DNA of 17,217 bases, from positions 1 to 17,217 of the forward strand of contig JBNJEA010000061.1 of assembly GCA_051745395.1 (NCBI GenBank). Reading direction: 5' to 3'. Below, piece after piece: positions 6,640-15,823 of this stretch. A program made the translations under genes and the position numbers. The DNA is from JBNJEA01 sp051745395. Its GTDB lineage: Bacteria > Desulfobacterota > Desulfobacteria > Desulfobacterales > Desulfosalsimonadaceae. Position 1 is the stretch's first letter; each line of letters starts with the position of its first letter. A model generated the notes under the pieces. The model was not told the origin of the DNA. It searched no databases and was given only the letters and a program-made list of their open reading frames with translations.

Positions 6640-7077
6640 ATGGCAAAAGCTTTGATCGTGTATGCCACGCGGGTGGGGGAAACGGAGCAGATCGCCAGCC
6701 TGATTGCGGAAGGGTTGCGGTTTTCCGGCGTTGATGTAGAGGTCAAAGACGCCAAAAAGATTCAATCCGAACAAGAGCTTTCCGGATACGACGCGTATGT
6801 ATTGGGTTCGGCCACCTATCACGGTGATATGCTGCAAGCCATGAAAACCTTTTTGTTTTTGGCGGAAAAGGCCGATCTGGCAAACAAGGTCGGAGCGGCC
6901 TTCGGCGCATTCGGGTGGAGCGGAGAGGCGTTGGAGCGGATTTATTCCACCATGCTGACGATTTTTCAAATGGACATGGTCGATACGCCCCTGCGGTTGA
7001 AGTCCACCACCCTGGGCGGCGGGATGAAAATGGCCCAGGACTACGGGCGCGAAATCGCGGCAAAACTGGAATCGTGA
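6640..7077 (+). CDS. Flavodoxin
   Basis: A 145-residue FMN-binding electron carrier. The phosphate-binding loop after the first strand is YATRVGETEQIA, and FMN-contacting segments are SATYHGD (about residues 66-72) and GAFGWSGEA (about 89-97). The last of these closely resembles the flavodoxin domain of the flavodiiron protein encoded downstream (GSYGWSGEA), so this stand-alone domain may be related to it. AAAGGAGG precedes the ATG. It sits inside the island and is a plausible donor to rubredoxin or the diiron proteins. Confidence 0.93.
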   Translation: MAKALIVYATRVGETEQIASLIAEGLRFSGVDVEVKDAKKIQSEQELSGYDAYVLGSATYHGDMLQAMKTFLFLAEKADLANKVGAAFGAFGWSGEALERIYSTMLTIFQMDMVDTPLRLKSTTLGGGMKMAQDYGREIAAKLES

Positions 7078-7127
7078 GCGACGACGGTTACGGCTGAAAA
7101 ACGGAACGGGAAGGAAGGAAAAGTCAA

Positions 7128-7499
7128 TTGAAAACCAATGCAAACATGCCCGTCGGTCCGGTGTTCGGCTGGATCGTGGGGGCCGTGTTGGTCCTGTTCG
7201 CCCTGTCCGCAGCGGCTACGGCCGCCCAGGACAAGGCAGCAGACCAGATGACGCTCAAAGGCGGCGTAATCGGCGATGTGGCTTTTCCTCATCAAAGCCA
7301 CGAAAAGGCACTTGAGGACTGCAATGCCTGCCACAATCAGTTTCCACGGGAAAAAGGCGCCATTGCCGATTTGCAGGGAAAGGGAGAATTACAAAAGCAA
7401 CAGGTCATGAACGAGCAGTGCATTGCCTGTCACAAAGACAATGAAAGTGCCGGCAAAGCAGCCGGTCCGACCAGTTGCAGTGCCTGTCATAACAAATAA
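7128..7499 (+). CDS. Exported triheme c-type cytochrome (class III-like)
   Basis: A 123-residue protein with a hydrophobic N-terminal segment (residues about 12-33, ending SAAATAAQ) that serves as a signal peptide or anchor, so the hemes lie outside the membrane. Three CxxCH heme sites are at 65-69, 98-102 and 117-121. Outside them only H55 and H58 are present, so just two of three hemes can have a second histidine ligand. It starts at TTG 7128 with AAGGAAGG well placed; an ATG at 7146 would shorten it by six residues. The cytoplasmic neighbours and the periplasmic location do not obviously connect, so its donor or acceptor is unclear. Confidence 0.88.
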   Translation: MKTNANMPVGPVFGWIVGAVLVLFALSAAATAAQDKAADQMTLKGGVIGDVAFPHQSHEKALEDCNACHNQFPREKGAIADLQGKGELQKQQVMNEQCIACHKDNESAGKAAGPTSCSACHNK

Positions 7500-7547
7500 A
7501 CCTTCATTATCGAAGACTTACAATTGCGCTCAAAGGAGGACAATTTG

Positions 7548-7709
7548 ATGGACAAGTATGTATGCACCATTTGCGGCTATGTTTATGATCCGGAACAGGG
7601 CGACCCTGACAACGGCATTGAACCGGGCACCAAATTCGAAGACCTTCCGGATGATTGGGAATGCCCGGTTTGCGGGGCAGCCAAGGAAGATTTCGAAAAA
7701 CAGGCATAG
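7548..7709 (+). CDS. rub: Rubredoxin
   Basis: A 53-residue classical rubredoxin with Fe ligands C6, C9, C39 and C42, the aromatic core (Y4, Y11, W37) and the DPEQGDPDNGI and LPDDWECPVCG segments typical of the family. It carries single electrons in the cytoplasm, most likely to the flavodiiron protein encoded next, to desulfoferrodoxin and to rubrerythrin. AAAGGAGGA precedes the ATG. It is the last gene before a strong terminator. Confidence 0.97.
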   Translation: MDKYVCTICGYVYDPEQGDPDNGIEPGTKFEDLPDDWECPVCGAAKEDFEKQA

Positions 7710-7722
7710 GCTGAAAAACCGG

Positions 7723-7775
7723 ACCGGTTTTACGCAACATCGCCCCCTGCGGGGTTGCGTAAAACCGGTTTTTTT
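7723..7775 (+). terminator. Rho-independent terminator after rubredoxin
   Basis: A perfect 16-base-pair stem (7723-7738 with 7754-7769) encloses a short C4/G4 inner pairing and is followed directly by a run of Ts (7769-7775). It separates the SOR-rubredoxin part of the island from the flavodiiron operon, so the latter probably has its own promoter in 7776-7869 (a weak TTGTCA lies at 7821-7826). Confidence 0.92.
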
Positions 7776-7869
7776 ACGGCAGCCAGTTTCCGGAGAGTAA
7801 AAACATGCGGCATGAAGTTTTTGTCAACCTCATGGCCGCTTACTCATAAAGAAAAATCAGAGGTAAAGC

Positions 7870-9060
7870 ATGAAACCATTCGAAGTGGCAAAAGGGATCT
7901 ATAACGTCGGTGTCAATGATTTCAATATCCGGGATTTTCACGGGTATTCCACGGAGCAGGGCACGAGTTACAACGCGTTTTTGATCGTCGATGAAACGGT
8001 CGTGCTCATCGACACGGTAAAAAAGGATTTCACCGACCAGATGCTTGAAAACATCTCCCAGGTCATTGATCCGAAGCGGATCGATTGCGTGATCAGCAAC
8101 CATACGGAAATGGATCATTCCGGTGGTCTGCCCCGGGTCATGCACTACATCGGTGAGGAAAAACCCGTTTATTGTTCCAAGATGGGCAAAAAGAACCTGT
8201 CCCGGCATTTTACCGCGGACTTGAATTACCGCCCGGTTGAAAACGGCGAGGAACTCAACATTGGCGCGCGCTCCCTGACGTTTCTCGAAACGCGCATGCT
8301 GCACTGGCCCGACAGCATGTTTACCTACGAAAAGTCAGAGAAAATCCTGTTTTCCAGCGATGCTTTCGGCCAGCATTACGCCGGATACGAGATGTTTGAC
8401 GACGTGGTCGGCGATGCGATCATGGCGCATGCCAAAAAATATTTCGCCAATATCCTGCTGCTGTATTCCCCCCTGATTGTAAAGCTCGTTGACCAGGTCA
8501 CGGAAATGGGGCTGGAGATCAACATGATCTGCCCGGATCACGGTATTATCTGGCGGCAGGACCCCGGCAAAATCATCAATGCCTATGTGGAATGGAGCAA
8601 GCAGCAAAGCGGCAGAAAAGCCATTGTGGTCTATGACACCATGTGGAACAGCACGCGGGTACTGGCCGAAGCTATTGCCGAAGGCATTGCCGACCAGGGC
8701 GTTTTTGCCCGGCCGATTCACATCCGCAGCGCCCATCGCAGCGATATCATGACCGAGGTCCTGGATGCCAAGGCGCTGGTGTTCGGCTCGCCCACGATCA
8801 ACAACACCATGTTTCCCACCCTGGCCGACGTGTTGACCTATATCAAGGGCCTGCGGCCCAAAAACAAGATCGGTACCGCTTTTGGCTCCTATGGATGGAG
8901 CGGCGAGGCGGTTGGCCAGATCCGGGGCGAACTGGAGGCCATGGGGGTGGAGATCATCGATGATGGCCTCCGCGTGGCCTATGTACCCGACGAAAAGACG
9001 AAAAAGTCGGCGTTTGAATTCGGCCAAAAAATCGGAAAAGCCGTCAACGAGGCCGTATAA
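7870..9060 (+). CDS. roo: Flavodiiron protein (rubredoxin:oxygen oxidoreductase)
   Basis: A 396-residue soluble enzyme that reduces oxygen to water, and in some family members nitric oxide to nitrous oxide. The metallo-beta-lactamase-like domain (about 1-248) carries the complete diiron ligand set H78, E80, D82, H83, H145, D164 and H224. A flavodoxin domain (about 252-396) binds FMN with the loop YDTMWNSTR, GSPTINNT and GSYGWSGEA. There is no fused rubredoxin, so the separate rubredoxin encoded just upstream is the likely donor. AGAGGTAAAGC precedes the ATG. Its TAA overlaps the ferredoxin ATG by one base. Confidence 0.96.
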   Translation: MKPFEVAKGIYNVGVNDFNIRDFHGYSTEQGTSYNAFLIVDETVVLIDTVKKDFTDQMLENISQVIDPKRIDCVISNHTEMDHSGGLPRVMHYIGEEKPVYCSKMGKKNLSRHFTADLNYRPVENGEELNIGARSLTFLETRMLHWPDSMFTYEKSEKILFSSDAFGQHYAGYEMFDDVVGDAIMAHAKKYFANILLLYSPLIVKLVDQVTEMGLEINMICPDHGIIWRQDPGKIINAYVEWSKQQSGRKAIVVYDTMWNSTRVLAEAIAEGIADQGVFARPIHIRSAHRSDIMTEVLDAKALVFGSPTINNTMFPTLADVLTYIKGLRPKNKIGTAFGSYGWSGEAVGQIRGELEAMGVEIIDDGLRVAYVPDEKTKKSAFEFGQKIGKAVNEAV

Positions 9061-9275
9061 TGAAGGTTCCGGTCGTGGAACTTGCCGATTGCAGCCGCTG
9101 CGGGGTTTGCGAATCGGTATGTCCTGCGGTGTTTTTCCTTACCGATGCCGGCTACGTGGTAGTGGCCGATTTGTCGGTCTATCCGGAAGACGAGGTCGAC
9201 GAAGCCATTAAAAACTGCCCGGAGGACTGTATTTCATGGGAACAAACGGGATCTGAAACCGGGAGGGGAAAGTAA
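9060..9275 (+). CDS. Single-cluster 4Fe-4S ferredoxin
   Basis: A 71-residue protein with C11, C14 and C17 and a distal CP (C53) that would bind one [4Fe-4S] cluster, in the pattern of Desulfovibrio ferredoxin I. C21 and C57 are extra, and C21 sits where that family has a structural cysteine. The ATG shares one base with the flavodiiron stop (TAATG), a sign of translational coupling, so it probably serves or is balanced with the flavodiiron protein. Confidence 0.93.
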   Translation: MKVPVVELADCSRCGVCESVCPAVFFLTDAGYVVVADLSVYPEDEVDEAIKNCPEDCISWEQTGSETGRGK

Positions 9276-9277
9276 GG

Positions 9278-9625
9278 ATGCAAAAATACGCGTTGTTTGT
9301 TTTTAACGGCGATCCCATGTGTTTTGTGCATGTGCTGCTCAATGCCCTGGATATGCATGCCAGAGACAACGAAGTCAAAATTGTCATGGAAGGCGCGTCC
9401 ACCAAGCTGCTGCCCGGCCTGGCCAACAGGGAGGTCGACATGTACGAAAAGTGGGAGAAGGTCAAAAAGCAAGGCCTTGTCGCCGGGGTCTGCCGGGCGT
9501 GTTCCCATCAGATGGGCACCCGGGAATCGGCCGAGGCCCAGGGGCTTGCACTGCTTGCCGACATGTACGGTCATCCGGGCATGGCAGCGTTTCGGCAAGC
9601 CGGCTACGAAATCATAACGTTTTAA
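9278..9625 (+). CDS. DsrE-like sulfur-relay family protein
   Basis: A 115-residue soluble protein with the DsrE/F-like alpha-beta layout: an N-terminal strand ALFVFNGDP, a VKIVMEGAS strand and a C-terminal strand GYEIITF. The cysteine pair C72-X2-C75 in VAGVCRACSHQMG lies where family members carry persulfide-binding cysteines. It is not one of the DsrEFH subunits by context. The ATG starts two bases after the ferredoxin stop (GGAGGGGAAAG upstream), so it belongs to the flavodiiron operon. A role in sulfur transfer for Fe-S repair is possible but unsupported by direct evidence. Confidence 0.8.
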   Translation: MQKYALFVFNGDPMCFVHVLLNALDMHARDNEVKIVMEGASTKLLPGLANREVDMYEKWEKVKKQGLVAGVCRACSHQMGTRESAEAQGLALLADMYGHPGMAAFRQAGYEIITF

Positions 9626-9661
9626 AGGTTAAATACAAAACCTTTGAGGTGACCGGTTATC
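9624..9661 (+). promoter_or_regulatory. Hairpin and Shine-Dalgarno deciding an ATC start
   Basis: AAAGGTT (9624-9630) pairs with AACCTTT (9639-9645). Directly after the stem lies a strong ribosome binding site, GAGGTGA (9646-9652), then six bases, then ATC at 9659 in the frame of the next gene. No ATG, GTG or TTG in that frame lies between the in-frame TGA at 9650 and ATG 9728. Confidence 0.55.
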
Positions 9662-10327
9662 AGCCGTCAACTGAAAAAAGATGTACGCCGGCTGCTGCAG
9701 GCAGATGACTTTGGACCGGCTGCGGATATGATCAGCCAATACCGGCCGCGGCAGGTCATCAATGCCTTGATTTCGCTTTTCTGTGATCCCGAACCGTTGC
9801 TGCGCTGGCGTGCCATTGCCGCCGCCGGGCGGGTGGTGGCCGAGCACGGCCGCAACGATTTGGAATCGGCCCGGGTGATCATGCGGCGGTTGATGTGGAT
9901 GTTAAACGATGAATCCGGGGGTATCGGCTGGGGCGTGCCCGAAGCCATGGGCGCGATCATGGCGCAAAACGAGCGGCTGGCCGATGAATTTGCCGCCATC
10001 CTGCTGTCCTATATCCACCCGGCGGCCAATTTCCTGGAGCACCCGATCCTGCAGCGCGGCGTACTATGGGGCCTGGGCCGGCTGGCACATGCACGGCCGG
10101 CAGAAGTGGGCGCCATTGCGGGCGAGCTGCAGCCGTTTTTACAATCTCCGGATTCGTATCATAGAGGCTATGCCGCATGGACCGCCGGCCGCATCGGCGC
10201 CCGACAGCATTTGCCGCTGTTGGAAGCATTAACCCGGGACGAGGCCCTGTTAGACATCTTTGCAGATGACGTGTTGTGGCAGACCACGGTGGCGGCGCTG
10301 GCCCGGATGGCAATATCGGAATCCTAA
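9659..10327 (+). CDS. Helical-repeat (HEAT-like) DVU0298-type protein, probable ATC start
   Basis: An all-helical soluble protein with HEAT-like repeats (WRAIAAAGRVV, GVPEAMGAIM, VLWGLGRLAHAR, AAWTAGRIGAR). It resembles proteins annotated in sulfate reducers as the DVU0298 family, of unknown function. The first ATG (9728) gives 199 residues, but the reading frame upstream is clearly protein-like (ISRQLKKDVRRLLQADDFG, then PAAD) and begins right after an in-frame stop at 9650. A strong Shine-Dalgarno is spaced for the ATC codon at 9659, giving 222 residues. Either ATC is used as a start, or a former ATG carries a mutation or base-call error. It is the last gene of the flavodiiron operon, and its stop codon lies inside a palindromic repeat. 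Confidence 0.82.
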   Translation: MSRQLKKDVRRLLQADDFGPAADMISQYRPRQVINALISLFCDPEPLLRWRAIAAAGRVVAEHGRNDLESARVIMRRLMWMLNDESGGIGWGVPEAMGAIMAQNERLADEFAAILLSYIHPAANFLEHPILQRGVLWGLGRLAHARPAEVGAIAGELQPFLQSPDSYHRGYAAWTAGRIGARQHLPLLEALTRDEALLDIFADDVLWQTTVAALARMAISES

Positions 10328-10411
10328 ATTGAGCGTTTCAGATTTTAAAAAAATGATTTTGTAAAGGATTATAGCAATTTATATTTAAAAATCTGAAACG
10401 CTCAATTTAGG
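10323..10411. repeat. Long perfect palindrome (24-bp arms, 41-bp loop)
   Basis: Arms 10323-10346 and 10388-10411 are exact inverse complements, tipped by CCTAAATTGA. The left arm contains the TAA stop of the preceding gene. The loop is AT-rich. As RNA it would form a very stable hairpin and may stop transcription or protect the 3' end, although a T-run does not follow. The shared 10-mer with 2339-2348 and 3858-3867 suggests a mobile or dispersed repeat. Confidence 0.88.
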
Positions 10412-10449
10412 GGAATGTCAGTCAATAACCGACGGGATAAGGACCACTC

Positions 10450-11415
10450 ATGTTGATACTCGGACTACAGGGCAGCCCGCGCTTGAAGGGCAATACCAAT
10501 TACCTGCTCGATGCTTTTCTCAATGCCGCCGAAAACGAAGGGGCGGTCACCCGAAAGCTGCATGCGTCGAAGTTAAATATCGCCGCATGCATAGGGTGCG
10601 GGGTTTGCGAGAAAAAAGGGTATTGCGCCATCGGCAACGACGACATGGCCGCCACTGTATATCCGCTGCTGCGGGGCGCCGATGTGGTCGTGCTGGCCTC
10701 GCCGGTTTATTTCTACAATGTCACCGCTCAGCTCAAGGCGTTGATCGATCGGACCCAGGCCCTGTGGGCCAGGAAATACAAGCACGGTTTAAGTGATCCC
10801 GGCCGGGCCCACCGCAAGGGCCTGATGTTTGCCGTGGGCGCCACCCGGGGCAAAAATCTCTTCGACGGCATGTCGCTGACGGCCCGCTATTTTTTTGATG
10901 CCGTTGGGGCGGCCTACACGGACATGCTGGGCTACCGCCGGATCGAGTCCATGGGCGATATTGAACAATACCCCGAAATCCGGCAGGATGTGGCCCATAC
11001 ACTGCAACAGTTTTCCCCGTTGCTCAACCGGAAAAAAATCCTGTTCGCCTGCCGGGAAAACGCCTGCCGCAGCCAGATGGCCAGCGCCTTTGCAAACTCG
11101 TTGGCCGGCGACAAGGTCGAGGCAATGAGTGCGGGCAGCCAACCAGCCGAAAAAATCAATATGGATATGGAAACGGCAATGGCGGAACTCGGCTTTGACA
11201 TGGCCTATCGGCACCCCCGCACCATTGCCTCGGTTGTTGAAAAAACCCCGCCGGATACCATTGTCACCATGGGGTGCGGTGAGCATTGCCCCTATGTGCC
11301 GGGCGCTGAAGTGATCGACTGGGACTTGGCCGACCCCGCGGGCCAGTCCCTGGATTTCATGCGCCAGGTCCGCGATGAGATCCGGCAGCGGGTAAAACGT
11401 CTTGTGGGGCATTGA
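10450..11415 (+). CDS. Iron-sulfur flavoprotein fused to thioredoxin-type arsenate reductase
   Basis: A 321-residue two-domain protein. Residues 1-190 are an NAD(P)H-dependent FMN reductase/iron-sulfur flavoprotein domain: FMN loop GSPRLKGNTN (8-17), compact cluster motif C47-X2-C50-X2-C53-X5-C59, and ASPVYFYNV (83-91). Residues 195-321 are a low-molecular-weight-phosphatase-fold ArsC domain with the P-loop C201-X5-R207 (CRENACRS), resolving cysteines C276 and C280 (MGCGEHCP) and the acid D295 in DPAG. Both domains look intact. ArsC reduces arsenate to arsenite and leaves a disulfide; the fused flavin and cluster could rereduce it instead of thioredoxin (inference). AAGGA lies six bases before the ATG. 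It stands alone, downstream of the palindrome and convergent with the sucrose operon. Confidence 0.9.
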   Translation: MLILGLQGSPRLKGNTNYLLDAFLNAAENEGAVTRKLHASKLNIAACIGCGVCEKKGYCAIGNDDMAATVYPLLRGADVVVLASPVYFYNVTAQLKALIDRTQALWARKYKHGLSDPGRAHRKGLMFAVGATRGKNLFDGMSLTARYFFDAVGAAYTDMLGYRRIESMGDIEQYPEIRQDVAHTLQQFSPLLNRKKILFACRENACRSQMASAFANSLAGDKVEAMSAGSQPAEKINMDMETAMAELGFDMAYRHPRTIASVVEKTPPDTIVTMGCGEHCPYVPGAEVIDWDLADPAGQSLDFMRQVRDEIRQRVKRLVGH

Positions 11416-11464
11416 TGGCGGCGGCCCGGAAAAGTCCACCGGACAACCTGCCCACCGCGCGGGA

Positions 11465-13649
<2,185 letters not shown>

Positions 13650-13657
<8 letters not shown>

Positions 13658-14558
13658 TTTCTTCTCCTGTCATGCGTTTGAGAAAAGGAGTGTAAAACGA
13701 GGCGTCCTCGGGTACCGCGCCCTGGATATGGCAGATCCGGCCGGCAAAATCGGTGGCGGTGGAAACGATGCGGGCCGGAGGCCATCTCTGGAGATAGCCG
13801 ATGGCCAAAATGGCGCTGTAGGCATCCCCGGCGCCCACGGTGTCGACCATGTCGTCTATCGGCGGGATCTCCGCGGAAAAATGACCGGCCGGGGTATAGA
13901 TGTCGCTGCCCTGATCGCCTTTTGTCAGGGCGATCAGCGAAATGGCAAACGTTTCCATCACCCACGCGGGAAAGGCTTCGCAAGGCTGTTTGCTGTTGAA
14001 AATGTCTTGTATGAAAGCCATTTCATCCTGGTTTAATTTCAGGATATCGGTTTGGCGAAGGGATTTTTCGATGATTTCATTGGTATAGCAGTCGGGCCGG
14101 AGGTTGATGTCGTAAAAGCCTTCGGTTTTTGCAGATCGGCCGGACAAAAAGTTTTGAAAGCGCGAAAACGCGGTTTGGGTACGCTGGGCCAGGGTCCCGA
14201 AATAGATCAGCTCCGGCGGTTGATTCGGCCAGAGCGCCTCCGGCGTGGCCGGCAGTTCAATAAAATCATAGGCCACCTCCGGTTCGATATCGAATCGATG
14301 ACCGCCGCGGCCGTCCGGGACTACATTGACCCGCCCGGTGGGTTTTTGCGGGTCCACCTGGATCAAATCGGTGTCAAATCCGCTGTTTTGCAGGGTGGTC
14401 CATATCTTACGCCCTGGGGCATCGTCGCCGATGCGGGAAATAAAAGAAACCGGTATGCCGAACTGTTGTAAGTGATAGGCAAAATTAAACGGGGCGCCGC
14501 CGATGCGCTGATATTCCGGAAATACATCCACAAGGATTTCGCCGATAACGAGAACCAA
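13650..14558 (-). CDS. PfkB-family fructokinase
   Basis: A 302-residue sugar kinase of the ribokinase fold. It has the N-terminal glycine pair in RIGGAPFNFAYH and the C-terminal catalytic signature DTVGAGDAYSA (general base D). The start is set at TTG 14558, where GGAGG lies seven bases upstream and the sequence begins with the family's first strand (LVIGEILVD). The open frame extends 21 codons further, but that extension is not family-like and lies across the promoter. It overlaps the sucrose-phosphate synthase start, so the pair is an operon. Fructose phosphorylation would feed or recycle the sucrose pathway. Confidence 0.9.
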
Positions 14559-14592
14559 ATAAAAACCTCCGCAAATACAAATGTTTATATAA

Positions 14593-14621
14593 AATGTAAG
14601 CGCACTATCGGGCCGTGTCAA
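14593..14621 (-). promoter_or_regulatory. Sigma-70 promoter of the fructokinase/sucrose-phosphate synthase operon
   Basis: On the minus strand a consensus -35 TTGACA (14621-14616), a 17-base spacer and TACATT (14598-14593, four of six matches) place the transcript start near 14586, about 28 bases before the TTG start and upstream of its Shine-Dalgarno. Confidence 0.75.
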
Positions 14622-14647
14622 CCAGGGGCGCGGGGCCCTGAGTGCGC
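14600..14647. promoter_or_regulatory. Dyad flanking the -35 box (possible operator)
   Basis: GCGCACT (14600-14606), within the promoter spacer, is the inverse of AGTGCGC (14641-14647) upstream of the -35. GGGCC and GGCCC segments inside also pair. This could be an operator pair for a regulator or a hairpin that ends transcription from the upstream minus-strand gene. There is no T-run in the leftward direction. Confidence 0.35.
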
Positions 14648-14780
14648 ATATCAGCAGAGGGTCTTTTCGATGGCAGGATCATGAACTGTGTTTATGCATA
14701 CTATATTACAGAAACCATGGCAAATTTTTCCACCTTTACACGGAGCGGATTTTCACTTGGGTTTTTATAGAAAAAAAGGT

Positions 14781-15755
14781 TTACGTAACCAGGTGGCGCC
14801 TGATTTTGCATACACCGCAGACTCCGGCATTGGTGGGATGGCCGCAGTCCGCACAGGAGCCCGGACTGTCAAGATCCGGCGGGGATTTGTCCCGGAGATA
14901 CTGAAACAAAAAATCGCGCTTGGTGCCGGGCATCTTTTTTTCCAGCCAGTTTAAGCTCTGCTTGTAATAGGTGGTGGTGGCCCCCTTGTTCATCGGGCAC
15001 TCGTCATTGGCGGGATGGATATCAAAACAGGCAGCATAGGTCCTGATTTCGTGCTCGTCCATCCGGAACAAAGGTTTCATCCGGGCCGCCTGGCGCGGAT
15101 GTGCCGCCGGCAGAAACGGGTAGAACTTTTCCAGGTACTGCCACTGGTGGCGCAGCATGTTGCCGAGCAGCCGGCCGGCCTCGTCGTCGAGGTTATGTCC
15201 CGTGGCGATGACGTCCAGGCCGTTTTCAACCGCCGTGTAGTTGATGTAATACCGCTTGAACGTTCCGCACAGGGCGCAGATCTCATAATGGGTTTTGCCC
15301 GCCATGTCCGGCAGATCGTAGCCGGTCAGCGCCTTGAGGGAATAAATCCGGTAGCAAAGGCCCCGGTTTTCGGCAAATGCGGCCACCGCCTGCCTTGAAA
15401 CCTCGGAAAAATCCGGTATACCCAAATCCAGGTGAATGCCCAGGACATCATAGCCAAGGCGATGCAGCACGTCCCAGGTCACCAGGGAGTCCTTGCCCCC
15501 GCTGACTGCCACGCCCAGCGCCGGCTCTTTGCCGGCTTGCATTTTTTTCAGCGCCCGCCGGACCCCGTTGAAAAAAAATTGGGAAAAACAGGGTCCGCAA
15601 AAAGCCGTGTTGTGACTGGGCAGCCGCACAATGGCGGCACTGCGGCAGCGTTTGCACTTTGCCTTCGGTTGACCGTGTGCAGCAGGGGCTTTGTCGGATC
15701 CGGGGCCTGCGGATGAAGGGTCGGAATTGTCATCGGATCGATTTTGATTTACCAT
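14781..15755 (-). CDS. TtuA/Ncs6-like tRNA thiolation ATPase
   Basis: A 324-residue N-type ATP pyrophosphatase. A disordered 30-residue leader is followed by a zinc finger (CKRC near 34-37 and CGPC about 16 residues on), the PP-loop SGGKDS near residue 85, a CALCGTFKR cysteine pair, ATGHNLDDEA, and NDECPMNKG. A C-terminal zinc finger has two CxxC pairs (CADC, CGVC). This is the layout of TtuA, Ncs6 and CTU1, which adenylate a tRNA uridine and insert sulfur, often with a [4Fe-4S] cluster held by the central cysteines. Which tRNA position it modifies is not decidable here. No Shine-Dalgarno precedes the ATG, an in-frame TGA lies just upstream, and a promoter abuts the start. Confidence 0.9.
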   Translation of the reverse strand: MVNQNRSDDNSDPSSAGPGSDKAPAAHGQPKAKCKRCRSAAIVRLPSHNTAFCGPCFSQFFFNGVRRALKKMQAGKEPALGVAVSGGKDSLVTWDVLHRLGYDVLGIHLDLGIPDFSEVSRQAVAAFAENRGLCYRIYSLKALTGYDLPDMAGKTHYEICALCGTFKRYYINYTAVENGLDVIATGHNLDDEAGRLLGNMLRHQWQYLEKFYPFLPAAHPRQAARMKPLFRMDEHEIRTYAACFDIHPANDECPMNKGATTTYYKQSLNWLEKKMPGTKRDFLFQYLRDKSPPDLDSPGSCADCGHPTNAGVCGVCKIRRHLVT

Positions 15756-15763
15756 GACCCATC

Positions 15764-15792
15764 ATCATAAAAAAGGCGCGCGCATCTATCAA
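15764..15792 (-). promoter_or_regulatory. Sigma-70 promoter giving a probably leaderless tRNA-thiolase mRNA
   Basis: On the minus strand TTGATA (15792-15787), 17 bases, then TATGAT (15769-15764): five of six matches in each box with ideal spacing. The expected transcript start is near 15757, within about two to three bases of the ATG at 15755. Confidence 0.7.
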
Positions 15793-15823
15793 GTACAGTT
15801 TTTTTATCGGAAAGGAAACGCTT

